Shown: piece by piece, positions 10,001-16,795 of the stretch | Layout: every line of letters starts with the position of its first letter | Numbering within the stretch: position 1 is the stretch's first letter | Assembly: GCF_030411995.1 (NCBI RefSeq) | Contig: NZ_JASNRC010000005.1 | Coordinates: 307,430-371,429 of the forward strand | Origin: Massilia sp. YIM B02769 | GTDB lineage: Bacteria; Pseudomonadota; Gammaproteobacteria; Burkholderiales; Burkholderiaceae_D | DNA: 64,000 bases | Direction: 5' to 3' | Notes under the pieces: generated by a model | What the model was told of the DNA's origin: nothing | The model's database searches: none | What the model saw: the letters and a program-made list of their open reading frames with translations, nothing else | Made by a program: the position numbers and the translations under genes

Positions 10001-11822
10001 CACCGCGATCACGGCCGGCGCCACTGCCGGCGTGGCCGAGGTCGACCTGTCGAGCAGCGGCGCGCTGGCGATCAACGGCAAGATCCTTGCCGCTGCCACC
10101 GCCGACGGCACGGCAAACGGCGCTCATACCGGCGCCGCCCTGGTCGGCATCACCACCACCGGTGGCGCCGCGGCCGGCATCAGCCAGTCGCAGGCGAGCA
10201 GCATCGAGGCCGTCGGCCGCGCCGCACGCCTGGCGATCAACGCCGGCAACGCCAACCCTGGCGACGACGTGATAAAAGCAGCTGCCTTCAGGCTCGACGG
10301 CACCCTGCGCGCCATCGACGAAATGGGCGGTTCGAGCCTGCAGATCGCCGGCGCCTCGGGCAGCGTGCACGACTTCACGGTCGCCGCAGCGGGCGCCACG
10401 GCGCACGCCGACATCGCCGCCGTCAACGGCGACCTGGTCTTGCGCGGCACTGGCAGCGTGAGCGGCAATGCCAACGCGCTCGATGGCGCCAGCCTGACGC
10501 TGTCGGCCTCGGGTTCGCTCGACACCACCGGCACAACACTGAAAGTGGTCAACGTGAACAGCGGCGACGAAGCCGGCGCCCAGGCAGTCCTGCTGGCGTC
10601 GACCGGCGCGGCCAAGCTGGGCGTGGCGAAAGTCACGGCCCAGGGCGGCGGCACGGCAAGCTTCGCCGCTACCGCCGGCACCACGCTGGTGGCGACCGCC
10701 AAGCTCGACGCCGCGAACCTCGGCCTGGGCACGGCGGCCGGCAATGCGCTGGTCAAGCTGAACACCACCGGCAAGACCGGCGTCACCAGCACCATCACCC
10801 AGGACAGCGGCGCCACCATCACGGCCGCAACGAAGGGCAATGCGGGCAACGCCACGGTCGACATCCAGGCCGGCAACTGCTGCAACTCGGCGGTTACGCT
10901 GAACGACACGGTGAAAGCCGTGGTGGACGGCGGCACCGGCAGCGCGACGATCGCCGCGCGCGGCGCCACCGTGACCGTGAAGGACCTGACGGCCAACGTG
11001 CTGGCGGCAGGCACCGGCAACACCATGGTGTCGCTGGCGGCGCCGACCGAAGTCAAGCTGGCCGGCACCATCGACAGCCAGGCAGCGGCCAGCACGGCGC
11101 GTGCCCAGGTGCAGCTGGTGTCGGACAAGCTGACCGACGGCGCGACGTTCAAGCTGTCGAAAGGCAATGGCCACGTGCAGCTGACGCCGTTCAGCACCGG
11201 CAAGATCATCGGTGTGCACTCGGACAAGGACTTCGACGAAACCGCCGACGTGAACTACAACCTGTTGACCCTGAAGAAATTCATGACCCAGGGCGCCGAG
11301 CTGCGCTTCGGCGGCGAGTTCGACCGTTCGGCCTGGCTCGACCCGGTGACGGGCGAAGTCTGCCTGCCGGGCATGGAAGCCTGGGCCAGCCAGTTGCAGC
11401 ACACTGGCGCGATCCACGTGGCAGGCAACGGCCGCCTGAACCTGGGCGACGTGAAGATGGTGTTCGATACCACGGGCACCACCACCTACCACGATCCGAA
11501 GATGAGCGCCTGGAGCGTGCCGACCGGCCGCGTCGCCACCCTGGTGGTTCCGCCAAGCAACGTCGACCGTTACCTGGACCGTACCGACAACACCGTTCAG
11601 AACATGAACAAGGTGGTGCAGGACACCACGGCCATGACCCGTTCCTCGGGCGCGGTCGAGGCCGGCCAGCCGGCGCCGCGCGGCACGCAGATCGGCGGCA
11701 AGCTGTTCATGGACGGTAACGGTGTTAACATGGCACGCAACGACGCTGCCGAGGGCAGCCAGGCCGATGCGCAAGGTCCGGAAAGCAAGAGCCGTCAAAA
11801 CGGCGACAGCACCGAGCAGTAA
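1062..11822 (+). CDS. Giant TpsA exoprotein, filamentous-haemagglutinin-like adhesin
   Basis: A 3586-residue secreted protein of the two-partner secretion type, probably a surface adhesin. An extended signal peptide covers about residues 1-52 and ends ALALA before NMPAGG. The TPS secretion domain follows (about 53-300), with NSVALNRVVG, SANGQIFLVNQNGIFFG (NQNGI at 136-140 in place of the usual NPNGI) and a glycine/asparagine-rich helix-forming pattern. The rest is Ala/Gly/Asn/Ser-rich beta-helix-like repeats. A VHDF-type motif recurs about eight times between bases 4890 and 10375, and a ~120-residue module occurs four times (about residues 1940-2063, 2410-2530, 2745-2865, 2992-3112). I see only three cysteines, all late: a CC pair near residue 3273 and one near 3433. 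In-frame ATGs at 1062, 1068 and 1083 are all possible; no clear ribosome-binding site separates them. A strong terminator follows the gene. Confidence 0.92.
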   Translation: MSMPTHTMTKHTATPSHALPQLKPLVASLFTWVQRPGTLALTLGAMPALALANMPAGGKVVAGAATISIPDGNHTIINQTSDKAVLNWQSFSIGEGGYVQFVQRDANSVALNRVVGSDPSAILGNLSANGQIFLVNQNGIFFGHSAKVDVAGIVATTLDIKDEDFMRGDYRFSRGANAPARATVINEGALNANGGYVVLAGDYAANKGIVQAQLGTVLLASGDSLTLQMAGSSLINYQVDKATVAHLAGVENSGQILANGGRVIMTADVAQDLASTVVNNSGLIQAQSAVEKNGAIYFEGNGGNVANSGTLDASAQAGASGAHGGHVEIRSTGDIAHEAGSKIDVSGAAEGVSDAGSVNTWADGVNRYKEGASIAARGGAQGGNGGDVELSGNQVVNRSIVDLSAAKGQLGTLTLDPLAITVADGAGTNTEDGATIYEQNLEAQLKVGNVSLLATGQDASITVGALSDGVLDGSNNGSGGSLSLRAEGSGNPAVRFADKTNTIKVDKAISISTGDLEAPASGTIDVGHLQAGTGIALDSGSIKAASLSVQKTIATPGDTSYAINARATNGGITVDGDVKLDVTNTAAGALSTTVSLRADNGDVNVGGAVTSNATGLGYYHYNWTTAGNDATTYYGEQPWSLVGQGDHPILANLNIQASGSVRAGAVNVLATDKNIAFDTTPGGYWQTATATQHNFWRATGAKAAASVSAGADVAVGGNVNVKADGYATASYGETESWRTMVDNFNYTSGSQTVVTTRSDGNGGTTQTSTTNNYNNLKGSMKGAGGDRYIWKFGPYTIINGGTVQDYSRIDTRTDSSGSSASTAMSYSGVSGMSATLNVNATGSVAMNGMEVRSTNRSASGNGTFTDANWGRQDTAANLNGTGDSFTSAQQEIDYSNDFSTRYTAATSTATANISAGDNASVTIGNGNGVNNVVAEHTKLNAAGNNLAGATLAITAGSNSGATGSGLVSIAGGLNVSGASGSDVSLNIRNYDGGVVLSEAGTSVTNAYNGADGRATVQSDSAAVQMDGIAVSGGRSAWLDVNGATITVDKASSATATAPNSVGTARIRMNAAGDISTGDILATSDKNLVTRVSEYYNNGYDYTVDGGAAAIDVRSAAGSLDLRGDVKASGNKTADVNLNAYGAGATLRTAAGKTVSANANGATYTSTGYQRYLSVPTYSANTTLGSNGAMTLGSSVEATLANRNGAASVYLGTTGGIDAAISQAAGARILADGSSGSVVLQAGSGAAYGAAIDLQGSIAAQGSTGSALVNVTAASGLVHDFGASSRDSNASVTVNARDAAGKLTVDGVGAISGNGNAYNSAALAMNAAGALDAGAMRATVTNVNTGASAGATANLGSANGDLQLGSLAVSGAKTATAMAISSGNLDAFGDVTASANAASGNALVSLNASGAMDLDADASAAATANGNLGNASVNLSAATGMTLDGDLGATAVGNGQANVVANTVAAGSVLAQGADSVISANGAQSGSISLTAGNANNGAFDLQGDLRARANSGAAGIVVNGTSGTVHDFSAVSTGAVATVSINALNGDLALTGDASLAGLNGATLNAGASRALDVSGNLAASASGANALAQVNLSALGGTLAVEAGASAAASATGSAGRADLNVTSTGAMTANGDLRANSLSGEASVDLATLGGTAAGITQGASSTIAASGNRGTVGINAGDTLPNGATGAAYALAGDIQARGTLGTAAIAVNGSGGSVHDFSAQSANGNATVTLRALAPAGALALDGAGSVRANVNAVSGALLNASAASLDTGAASLAITNLSAGATASARADLGGATLTLGDIAVGGNAAILNAAADNSLAVTGALSTAANGANGAAQTIVAAQGVLTVDAGASVAASASRNLQAGLASATVTVSGAQGVTLDGNLSASAGGYAGIDVAAANGSLALNADQTAAADRSASIANRAMNGGLTQAAGSTLHSSALDGGADIVLNSLDAMRIAGKLTAAATADGSAGGIHTGSATIGIATTGGALAGITQDAGSTIEAIGQAARLSVNAGSAFPAGDIANAAAFSLNGSLRAIDDIGGSSLDIAGAAGNVHDFTVAAANASANATITALSGDLVLDGAGSVSANGSATLLAEAAGALDARNANIAVTSTGNDGMDYADASLAAYGGDIQLGQAAVSANGGTAGLYASASGALAVSGNASARSTASDAMVDLSTTGGVASTITQDGGTAIVADGASGAVKFHAGNMKYGNYAAVTLDGDVQAHATTGSAELVISGASMTLNDFSAASTGGSAFVAIETLAADGHVVMNGNGSASGATSAELNATSSGNIAVNGRQSVYASGTNGDARVVLDAAGSASVAAGGVVNVTGASASMDIDADGSIGIAGSLNAVGNNAGIDLLAASGNVVLDGSLATQGGERGAIGVRAQDGSLTQAGTLRSGASAGVAQVDLSSKGAMTISGQVSAAATLDGTVDGAHTGAALVGLTTNGGASATVVQSAGSTIAAVGRSARLDVKAGSSSPFESTSRSAAFELDGTLRVIDAIGGSSLDIAGASGRVHDFSVGAADSTASANIAAVNGDLVLNGAGTVAGNSNRGAGASLNVSASGTLDTSAAVLTVANASNGDSAGAQAVLQAGASAVLGRVDVSSVRASVLDVTANGRIDATTVLASTASGVGGNAGVSLAAGGLANVAANGSVQAGAANGAAKLAVSGNAGVNLDGQLDANGAEAHIELASAAGAIALNANVNALASQQAGIDVQAQGGTLTQAAGTTIAAGATFGAAEVDLSSSGALAINGKILAAATADGTAGGAHTGAALIGITTTGGAASSISQSQASSIEAVGRAARLAINAGNANPGDDVTQAAAFKLDGTLRAIDDIGGSSLQIAGASGSVHDFTVAAGDSTAKASITAVSGNLVLDGKGEVSGADATLDASAAGKLDVVNALAVSGKADAGIELAGQQGVTLGAALNASADRAYIDVSAASGNVALNSAVTALGGDRASVAVQALNGSLTQAAGTAITAGATAGVAEVDLSSSGALAINGKILAAATADGTANGAHTGAALVGITTTGGAAAGISQSQASSIEAVGRAARLAINAGNANPGDDVIKAAAFRLDGTLRAIDEMGGSSLQIAGASGSVHDFTVAAAGATAHADIAAVNGDLVLRGTGSVSGNANALDGASLTLSASGSLDTTGTTLKVVNVNSGDEAGAQAVLLASTGAAKLGVAKVTAQGGGTASFAATAGTTLVATAKLDAANLGLGTAAGNALVKLNTTGKTGVTSTITQDSGATITAATKGNAGNATVDIQAGNCCNSAVTLNDTVKAVVDGGTGSATIAARGATVTVKDLTANVLAAGTGNTMVSLAAPTEVKLAGTIDSQAAASTARAQVQLVSDKLTDGATFKLSKGNGHVQLTPFSTGKIIGVHSDKDFDETADVNYNLLTLKKFMTQGAELRFGGEFDRSAWLDPVTGEVCLPGMEAWASQLQHTGAIHVAGNGRLNLGDVKMVFDTTGTTTYHDPKMSAWSVPTGRVATLVVPPSNVDRYLDRTDNTVQNMNKVVQDTTAMTRSSGAVEAGQPAPRGTQIGGKLFMDGNGVNMARNDAAEGSQADAQGPESKSRQNGDSTEQ
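9305..10390 (+). repeat. Near-identical ~345-bp direct repeat inside the adhesin gene
   Basis: Bases 9305-9650 and 10045-10390 match at roughly 90% or better by eye, at a spacing of 740 bp. Each encodes one copy of the module that begins VDLSSSGALAINGKILAAAT and ends GSVHDFTVAA. More diverged copies lie near 6880-7250 and 8300-8650. The similarity at synonymous positions of the last two copies points to recent duplication or gene conversion. Confidence 0.85.
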
Positions 11823-11855
11823 TCCTCGCGCTTCTTCCTCGACATGAGGATGACT

Positions 11856-11883
11856 CCGGCCCCTGATGGGGCCGGTTTTTTTT
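11856..11883 (+). terminator. Rho-independent terminator after the adhesin gene
   Basis: An 8-bp perfect G+C stem (CCGGCCCC / GGGGCCGG) with a TGAT loop is followed by eight T residues at 11876-11883. It lies 34 bases after the adhesin stop and just before the next gene's start. Confidence 0.9.
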
Positions 11884-11896
11884 CAGGAACCCGCAT

Positions 11897-12646
11897 ATGC
11901 AGCAAGAAACCAGCAGCCTGTCCATCACCCCTCCGTTCGGCTACGGCGCAGTCGTGCCAGTCCTCAACAGCCAGCGCATCCGTCCGGCAGCCGGCCTGGT
12001 GCCGCCGGCCCTGCGCCGCACCAATGCGATTCCGGTCACCATGGCCGAGATCGGCCCGGCCAGCCGTCATTACCCGGTGATCTTCGCCAGCGCCGACAAC
12101 GGCCAGAGCTTCGGCGTGGTGGCCCTGGTCGGCCTGGCCAACAACGAAAACCTGTTCGTCAGCCCGAGCAACACCTGGGTCGACGGCGTCTACCAGCCGG
12201 CCTACCTGCGCCGCTATCCCTTCTGCATGGCCACCGTCAGCCAGGGCGGCCAGCAGCAGGACGAGCGCATCGTCTGCGTGGCCAGCGAAGCGCTGGACGA
12301 CGCCAACGGCCAGCCCCTGCTCGACGCCGAGGGCAAGAACCAGCCCTGGTGGGACAGCCAGCGCCACCTGGTGCTGGAATACGAAGCCGACCTGATCCGG
12401 ACCCAGCAGATGTGCGACCTGCTGGCGAAGCTGGATGTGCTGCGTCCCTTCGGCGCCCAGGCGATTTCGAAGAGCGGCGCCATTACCAACCTGGCCGGCA
12501 TGTACCGCGTGGAAGAGCAATTGCTGGAACGCCTGAAGGCCGACGACCTGCGCATGCTGATCGGCAAAGGCGTCATGAGCCGCCTGTATGCGCACATGAT
12601 TTCGCTCGACAACCTGGGCGCCCTGCTCGACCGCCAGCCGGCCTGA
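11897..12646 (+). CDS. SapC family protein
   Basis: A 249-residue protein of the SapC family (Pfam SapC), whose biochemical role is not established. The diagnostic stretches are the N-terminal region around FGYGAVVPVLNSQR, the central FASADNGQSFGVVALVGL and LRRYPFCMA. No signal peptide or membrane segment is evident, so it looks cytosolic. The ATG at 11897 lies only 14 bases after the T-run of the adhesin terminator, so the gene needs its own promoter or read-through. It is followed after two bases by the next small gene, so the two are probably co-transcribed. SapC proteins are often met near surface-protein or secretion genes, which fits the adhesin locus upstream, but no direct link can be shown here. 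Confidence 0.82.
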   Translation: MQQETSSLSITPPFGYGAVVPVLNSQRIRPAAGLVPPALRRTNAIPVTMAEIGPASRHYPVIFASADNGQSFGVVALVGLANNENLFVSPSNTWVDGVYQPAYLRRYPFCMATVSQGGQQQDERIVCVASEALDDANGQPLLDAEGKNQPWWDSQRHLVLEYEADLIRTQQMCDLLAKLDVLRPFGAQAISKSGAITNLAGMYRVEEQLLERLKADDLRMLIGKGVMSRLYAHMISLDNLGALLDRQPA

Positions 12647-12648
12647 CC

Positions 12649-13053
12649 ATGAGCTACGACCTGATGGTATTCGCGCCCGAAGCGGCGCCACGCAAACGCG
12701 CCGCTTTCCTCGACTGGTACGAGGCCCAGACCGAGTGGCCGGAAGAGCATGGCTACGACGACCCGGCCCTGGCCGCACCTGCGCTGCAAGCCTTTTATGC
12801 CGAGCTGAGCCAGGAGTTCGCGCCGGTATCGGGCGACACGCCGGAGGAGCTGGAAAGCGGCGCCGACTACACGATTGCGCGCGACCTGATCTATATTTCC
12901 TTCCTCGACTGGGACAAGATCGACCAAGCGCACGAGACGGTGTACCGGCTGGCTGCCAAGCATGCGTTGGGGTTTTTCGATGTGAGTTCGGATATTGCCG
13001 AGGTTTGGCTGCCGGATAACAAGGATGGGTTGCGGGTGGCGCACTCGGATTAG
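12649..13053 (+). CDS. Conserved small protein beginning MSYDLMVF
   Basis: A 134-residue acidic, soluble protein of unknown function. It starts MSYDLMVFAPEAAPRKRAAF and contains WYEAQTEWPEEHGYDDP and a C-terminal FFDVSSDIAEVWLPD. Proteins with this opening are widespread hypothetical proteins in Gram-negative bacteria, and some members sit in toxin-immunity-like positions, but I cannot assign a function. The ATG is two bases after the SapC stop, which decides the start although the frame is open further upstream. Its final codons lie at the left edge of an abrupt drop in G+C content. Confidence 0.75.
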   Translation: MSYDLMVFAPEAAPRKRAAFLDWYEAQTEWPEEHGYDDPALAAPALQAFYAELSQEFAPVSGDTPEELESGADYTIARDLIYISFLDWDKIDQAHETVYRLAAKHALGFFDVSSDIAEVWLPDNKDGLRVAHSD

Positions 13054-13059
13054 CGGTGC

Positions 13060-14690
13060 TTGAGTAACCGTACAATGGTGGATCCGAGAGGTATCGACAC
13101 AGATTCTTTTCAAACCTGTGTTATCGGTCCCGACTCTGTACGAACGGAGGCTTCGGGGAAGCCAAATGATTAGCCTTAGACCGGATCCCATTTGGTACGC
13201 TAAAGCCGAAATCGCTACGACTTTAGAATGCCGAGTAGTCGCGCACTCATTAGTCACATCCTAGCAGAACCATTATACATTTAGCAGGGGATAAATTGCA
13301 TATCTTCGTAGACGAGTCCGGCACATTCACTCAATCCGGCGAGCTTAACTCTTGGTGTATAGTCGCGGCTTATGTCGTTCCTGAACATCGCCGGCGGCAT
13401 ATCGAAGGACTTATGAAGAAGGTCAACCTCCTTAATAAAGGCGCGGAGACGAAGCTTAAACATTTCAGTGAAGACCAATATATTTGGTTTCTCCGAGAAT
13501 TAGTCAAACTTGATGGATTAGCGTTTGCTGTAGCTGTCGACGTAGGCTTACATCGGCGCGAACAAGTTGAGATCCATCGAGATATGCAGGCTACTAAAGT
13601 GATCGAGCACCAGAATAAAATGATCCACGAATCAGGACGGCGAGCAGTCCTTGATTTATCTAAACAGATTCAGTCACTTCCAGCTCAACTTTACACACAA
13701 TTGGTGTGCCAGGTAGTTTTGTTTCAGCAGATTATAGCGAGCAGCACGCTCTACTTTGTGCAACGTCATCCGTCAGCCTTGGCTAATTTTAGATGGCAAC
13801 TGGATCAAAAGGCACAGGTACCTACCCAATATGAGGACGCATTCTACAAAATTCTACCGGCGCTACTACAGACGAGCTCATTTAACGACCCAATGATCAG
13901 TTTAAAAGAGGCAGACTACAGCCATTTTTCAAAATATATTTACCAACCTGACCAGATACCTTCATATTTAAAAGACACCTACGGCATCGAAATTAACAGT
14001 GGTATCGACATCGGGAAAATTATTCGCGAAAATTTCCGGCTCGTGAATTCAGCTGATACCCCTGGGATTCAGGTTGCAGACCTGCTAGCGAGCGGGATAC
14101 GACGTCTGCTCCGTAATGGGTTCGAAAAAAAAGATCAAATAGCGCATCTTATCGGCGCAAATTTTGTGCAGTCTATAAACAATGAAACACCAGTTAAATT
14201 GATAAGTCTTGACCAATCTGCCAGTACGGATAATGAAGTCGCTAGAGTACTGAATATAATGGGCCGCAGTGCAAAACCTATGGTAGCCTAGGCGCCCCAG
14301 GACAGCCGCCACTACTCATCCTCGATCACGACTAAATTGATAACAAATTAAAAGTAGGCGCACCGCTCGCAGTTAGGGATTAACTCGTTTCACCGGCGCT
14401 TAAGCCACTATCTGCTTCCGCTACAATTCTATAGTTGATCTCTCTCGGTTATAAATTAGCTAAAAGCTCCTAACAAAACATCTCGTAATATCGCCATTTA
14501 TGGCAGAGCCTTTGCCCGAGTCCTTTTGCGGCATATCTGAGGCTTGGGCCGTGTTGGCGGTCCGAACCTCATCTGCATCGTCGGAAGATGTCGAGAAAAT
14601 TATCGCGCCCTGATACTGCTCCGTGGCGGATCCACGCAACAGACAAACGCTCCATTACATGGCATCATGGCGGGTTTTCCCATCAGCAAC
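13060..14690. other. AT-rich island, probably horizontally acquired
   Basis: Base composition changes sharply at both ends. One line counted by hand (13441-13500) is 42% G+C, while the flanking genes are clearly above 65%. The island contains one DUF3800 gene. The 242 bases before it hold a small GGCTTC/GAAGCC hairpin (13149-13163) but no gene I can support. The ~400 bases after it (14292-14695) are AT-rich with no convincing gene, RNA or transposase remnant. I could not find flanking direct repeats or a tRNA target site. Confidence 0.65.
13296..14291 (+). CDS. DUF3800 domain protein (RNase H-like fold)
   Basis: A 331-residue protein with the hallmarks of DUF3800: an N-terminal acidic motif HIFVDESGTF immediately after the start, and a C-terminal GIQVADLLASGIRR with the family's Q-x-A-D. 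DUF3800 proteins are thought to have an RNase H-like fold with acidic active-site residues, and are often found in mobile or defence-rich regions; the substrate is unknown. The start is a TTG at 13296 with an AGGGG ribosome-binding site about five bases upstream, which also places the DES motif at the usual distance from the N-terminus. Codon use and G+C differ strongly from both neighbours, so the gene looks acquired. No partner gene accompanies it. Confidence 0.85.
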   Translation: MHIFVDESGTFTQSGELNSWCIVAAYVVPEHRRRHIEGLMKKVNLLNKGAETKLKHFSEDQYIWFLRELVKLDGLAFAVAVDVGLHRREQVEIHRDMQATKVIEHQNKMIHESGRRAVLDLSKQIQSLPAQLYTQLVCQVVLFQQIIASSTLYFVQRHPSALANFRWQLDQKAQVPTQYEDAFYKILPALLQTSSFNDPMISLKEADYSHFSKYIYQPDQIPSYLKDTYGIEINSGIDIGKIIRENFRLVNSADTPGIQVADLLASGIRRLLRNGFEKKDQIAHLIGANFVQSINNETPVKLISLDQSASTDNEVARVLNIMGRSAKPMVA

Positions 14691-14695
14691 TGACC

Positions 14696-16327
14696 ATGTC
14701 CGCCGCAGTTCGCCTACTTGTTTTCCTGTCCATCCTCTTCTTCAGCGCAGTCGGCCGCGCCGAGGACACCGCACCCGCCCTGCCCGCCACCCCGGCCGCC
14801 GTCGCCACCGCACCGCTGAACGTCGGCGCCCGCACCATCTTCGTGTTCCGCTCCAGCCTGGCCGGCTTCCCGCCCCAGGACCGCGCAGACGGCGCCCGCA
14901 AGCGGCTCGACAAGGCGATTGCCGCCGGCGGGCCGCAGCACGCCAGCACGCGCTCGATCGGCGAAGGCACGCAAGTCATGCTGGACGGGAAGCTGCTGTT
15001 CCTGGTCACCCCGAACGACGTCAACGCCCTGGCCGGCGACACCACCGAGGAAGCCGCGCAGGAAGCCGCCGCCACCCTGAACCGCGTGCTGCAGGAACGG
15101 CGCGAACAGGCCAGCCCGCGCGCCCTGCTGATCGCCGGCGCCTGGTGCCTGGCCGCCACGCTCGGCTACTGGCTGGTGCTCCGCAGCCTGGGCATCCTGC
15201 ACCGCCGCGTGCGCGCCTTTACCAAGCGCTCGGTCAGCCGCAAGCTCGAGCAGGTGCGCTTCCGCAACGTCGCCGTGCTCGACGCCGACTACATCGTACG
15301 CTTCCTCCGCCAGCTCGCCGGCCTGCTGCTGTGGGCGCTGCGCCTGTTCGCCACCTTCCTGTGGGCGACCTTCCTGCTCGGGCACATCCCGTATTTCCAC
15401 GACTGGGGCGACCGCCTGCGCGACTACCTGGTCGCCACCGGCTTCGACGTCCTGGCCGGCATCGGCCGCGCCCTGCCCGGCCTGCTGGTCGTCGCCCTGA
15501 TCGCGCTGCTGGCGCGCATGGCCATCCGCACCGCCGGCTCGATCCTGAAGCGCGTGGAAAGCGGCGAACTCGAAGTCGGCTGGCTCGACCAGGACACGGC
15601 GCCGCCCACGCGCCGCCTGGTAAACGTCGCCATCGTGCTGTTTGCGCTGGCGATGGCCTATCCGTATCTGCCGGGTTCGCACACCGCCGCCTTCCAGGGC
15701 GTGACCGTACTGGCCGGTATCATGGTGTCGATCGGCGGCTCCAGCCTGGTGGCGCAAGGCGCCTCCGGCCTGATCCTGATGTACACCCGCACCCTGCGCA
15801 AGGGAGAATACGTGCGCATCGGCGAGGCCGAAGGCACGGTGGTGGAACTGGGCATGTTCGAGACGCGCCTGCGTACCGGCCTCGGCGCCGAGATCTCGCT
15901 GCCGAACGCGCTGGTGCTGTCGAACACGACCCGGAATTTCTCGCGCACCGGCGTGGAGGATGGCTTTGCCGTCGAGGCGGCGGTGACCGTGGGCTACGAC
16001 ACGCCCTGGCGCCAGGTGCACGCGCTGCTGCTGCAGGCTGCGCGCGATGCCCAGGGCATCCTGGCCGAGCCGGCGCCTTTCGTCGCGCAGACGGCCTTGT
16101 CGGACTTCTATATCGCCTACCGGCTGGTGGCGCAGTCGCATGTGGCGAATCCGCATGAGCGGGTGGCGCTGCAAAGCCGCCTGCACGGGCGCATCGTGGA
16201 CGAGTTCAACCGCCATGGCGTGCAACTGACCTCGCCGCACTACATGCAGGAGCCGGCCAGCTCGCATGTGGTCGCGCCGGGCGCCTGGACACCCGCGCCG
16301 GCCAGGGAAGCCCAGGCAGCGGAGTAA
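14696..16327 (+). CDS. Mechanosensitive ion channel family protein (MscS type)
   Basis: A 543-residue inner-membrane protein. A signal peptide (about residues 1-22, ending SAVGRA) leads into a periplasmic region of ~120 residues, then several hydrophobic segments, and an MscS core with SIGGSSLVAQGASGLIL (pore-lining helix) and the beta domain with GEYVRIGEAEGTVVELGMFETRLRT and LPNALVLSNT. MscS-type channels release solutes on hypo-osmotic shock; the extra N-terminal domain places this in the larger MscS-like group. The frame is open upstream to 14588, but those codons are AT-rich island sequence without a signal peptide, so I take the ATG at 14696. The gene stands alone, with 78 bases before the next gene. 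Confidence 0.88.
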   Translation: MSAAVRLLVFLSILFFSAVGRAEDTAPALPATPAAVATAPLNVGARTIFVFRSSLAGFPPQDRADGARKRLDKAIAAGGPQHASTRSIGEGTQVMLDGKLLFLVTPNDVNALAGDTTEEAAQEAAATLNRVLQERREQASPRALLIAGAWCLAATLGYWLVLRSLGILHRRVRAFTKRSVSRKLEQVRFRNVAVLDADYIVRFLRQLAGLLLWALRLFATFLWATFLLGHIPYFHDWGDRLRDYLVATGFDVLAGIGRALPGLLVVALIALLARMAIRTAGSILKRVESGELEVGWLDQDTAPPTRRLVNVAIVLFALAMAYPYLPGSHTAAFQGVTVLAGIMVSIGGSSLVAQGASGLILMYTRTLRKGEYVRIGEAEGTVVELGMFETRLRTGLGAEISLPNALVLSNTTRNFSRTGVEDGFAVEAAVTVGYDTPWRQVHALLLQAARDAQGILAEPAPFVAQTALSDFYIAYRLVAQSHVANPHERVALQSRLHGRIVDEFNRHGVQLTSPHYMQEPASSHVVAPGAWTPAPAREAQAAE

Positions 16328-16405
16328 GCAGGCGGGTGGCGCGGAATTTTATCGCCTGGCGGAAACTTGTTGGCTATACTTGCCGTATAACCAACGAGTC
16401 CAGCA

Positions 16406-16795
16406 ATGCGCCCTCTCTGCCTACTCCTCTTGCTGTTGCCGGCCCTCGCATCGGCAGCACCCGCTGCGCCGGCTGCCAATGCGCCGGATCAGTATGCGCC
16501 GAAATTTGCCCGGATTACCCAGCCGGCCGAAATCCTGTCCTGGGACCTGTGTCCGAAGCCGGGGTATCCGCGCGCATCGATCCGCAACGAAGAGACGGGC
16601 GTGGTCACGCTCGGTTTCACGGTGGCGGCAAGCGGCCACCTGCTGGGCGCCACGGTGGCGCGCAGCTCGGGTTTCCCCAACCTCGACAACGCCGCCTATG
16701 CCGCGCTGACGCGCTGCCGCTTCCGTCCCGCCAGCCTCGACGGTCAGCCGGTGCAGGCTTCCATGCAGGTGCAATACGTATGGACACTCGATTGA
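16406..16795 (+). CDS. TonB-like C-terminal domain protein, no membrane anchor
   Basis: A 129-residue protein with a cleavable signal peptide (about 1-17, ending ALASA) followed almost directly by a TonB C-terminal domain: PKPGYPRASIRNEETGVVTL, then ASGHLLGATVARSSGFPNLD, AALTRCRFRPA and QVQYVWTLD at the very end. Classical TonB has an N-terminal membrane anchor and a proline-rich spacer; both are missing, so this is probably a free periplasmic TonB-like domain rather than an energy transducer. C49 and the cysteine in TRCRF could form a disulfide. Its stop overlaps the start of the next gene, so the pair is translationally coupled. Confidence 0.85.
   Translation: MRPLCLLLLLLPALASAAPAAPAANAPDQYAPKFARITQPAEILSWDLCPKPGYPRASIRNEETGVVTLGFTVAASGHLLGATVARSSGFPNLDNAAYAALTRCRFRPASLDGQPVQASMQVQYVWTLD

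Noticed and set aside
9435..11798. A second long antisense frame (787 codons) under the adhesin 3' half
   Set aside because: Same cause and same low-complexity composition, with repeated segments that simply mirror the sense-strand repeats.
13149..13163. Terminator-like hairpin GGCTTC/GAAGCC before the DUF3800 gene
   Set aside because: The loop is very small and there is no T-run after it on either strand.
14588..14695. Extended N-terminus of the MscS-type channel
   Set aside because: The 36 extra codons lie in AT-rich island sequence and would bury the signal peptide that begins at 14696.
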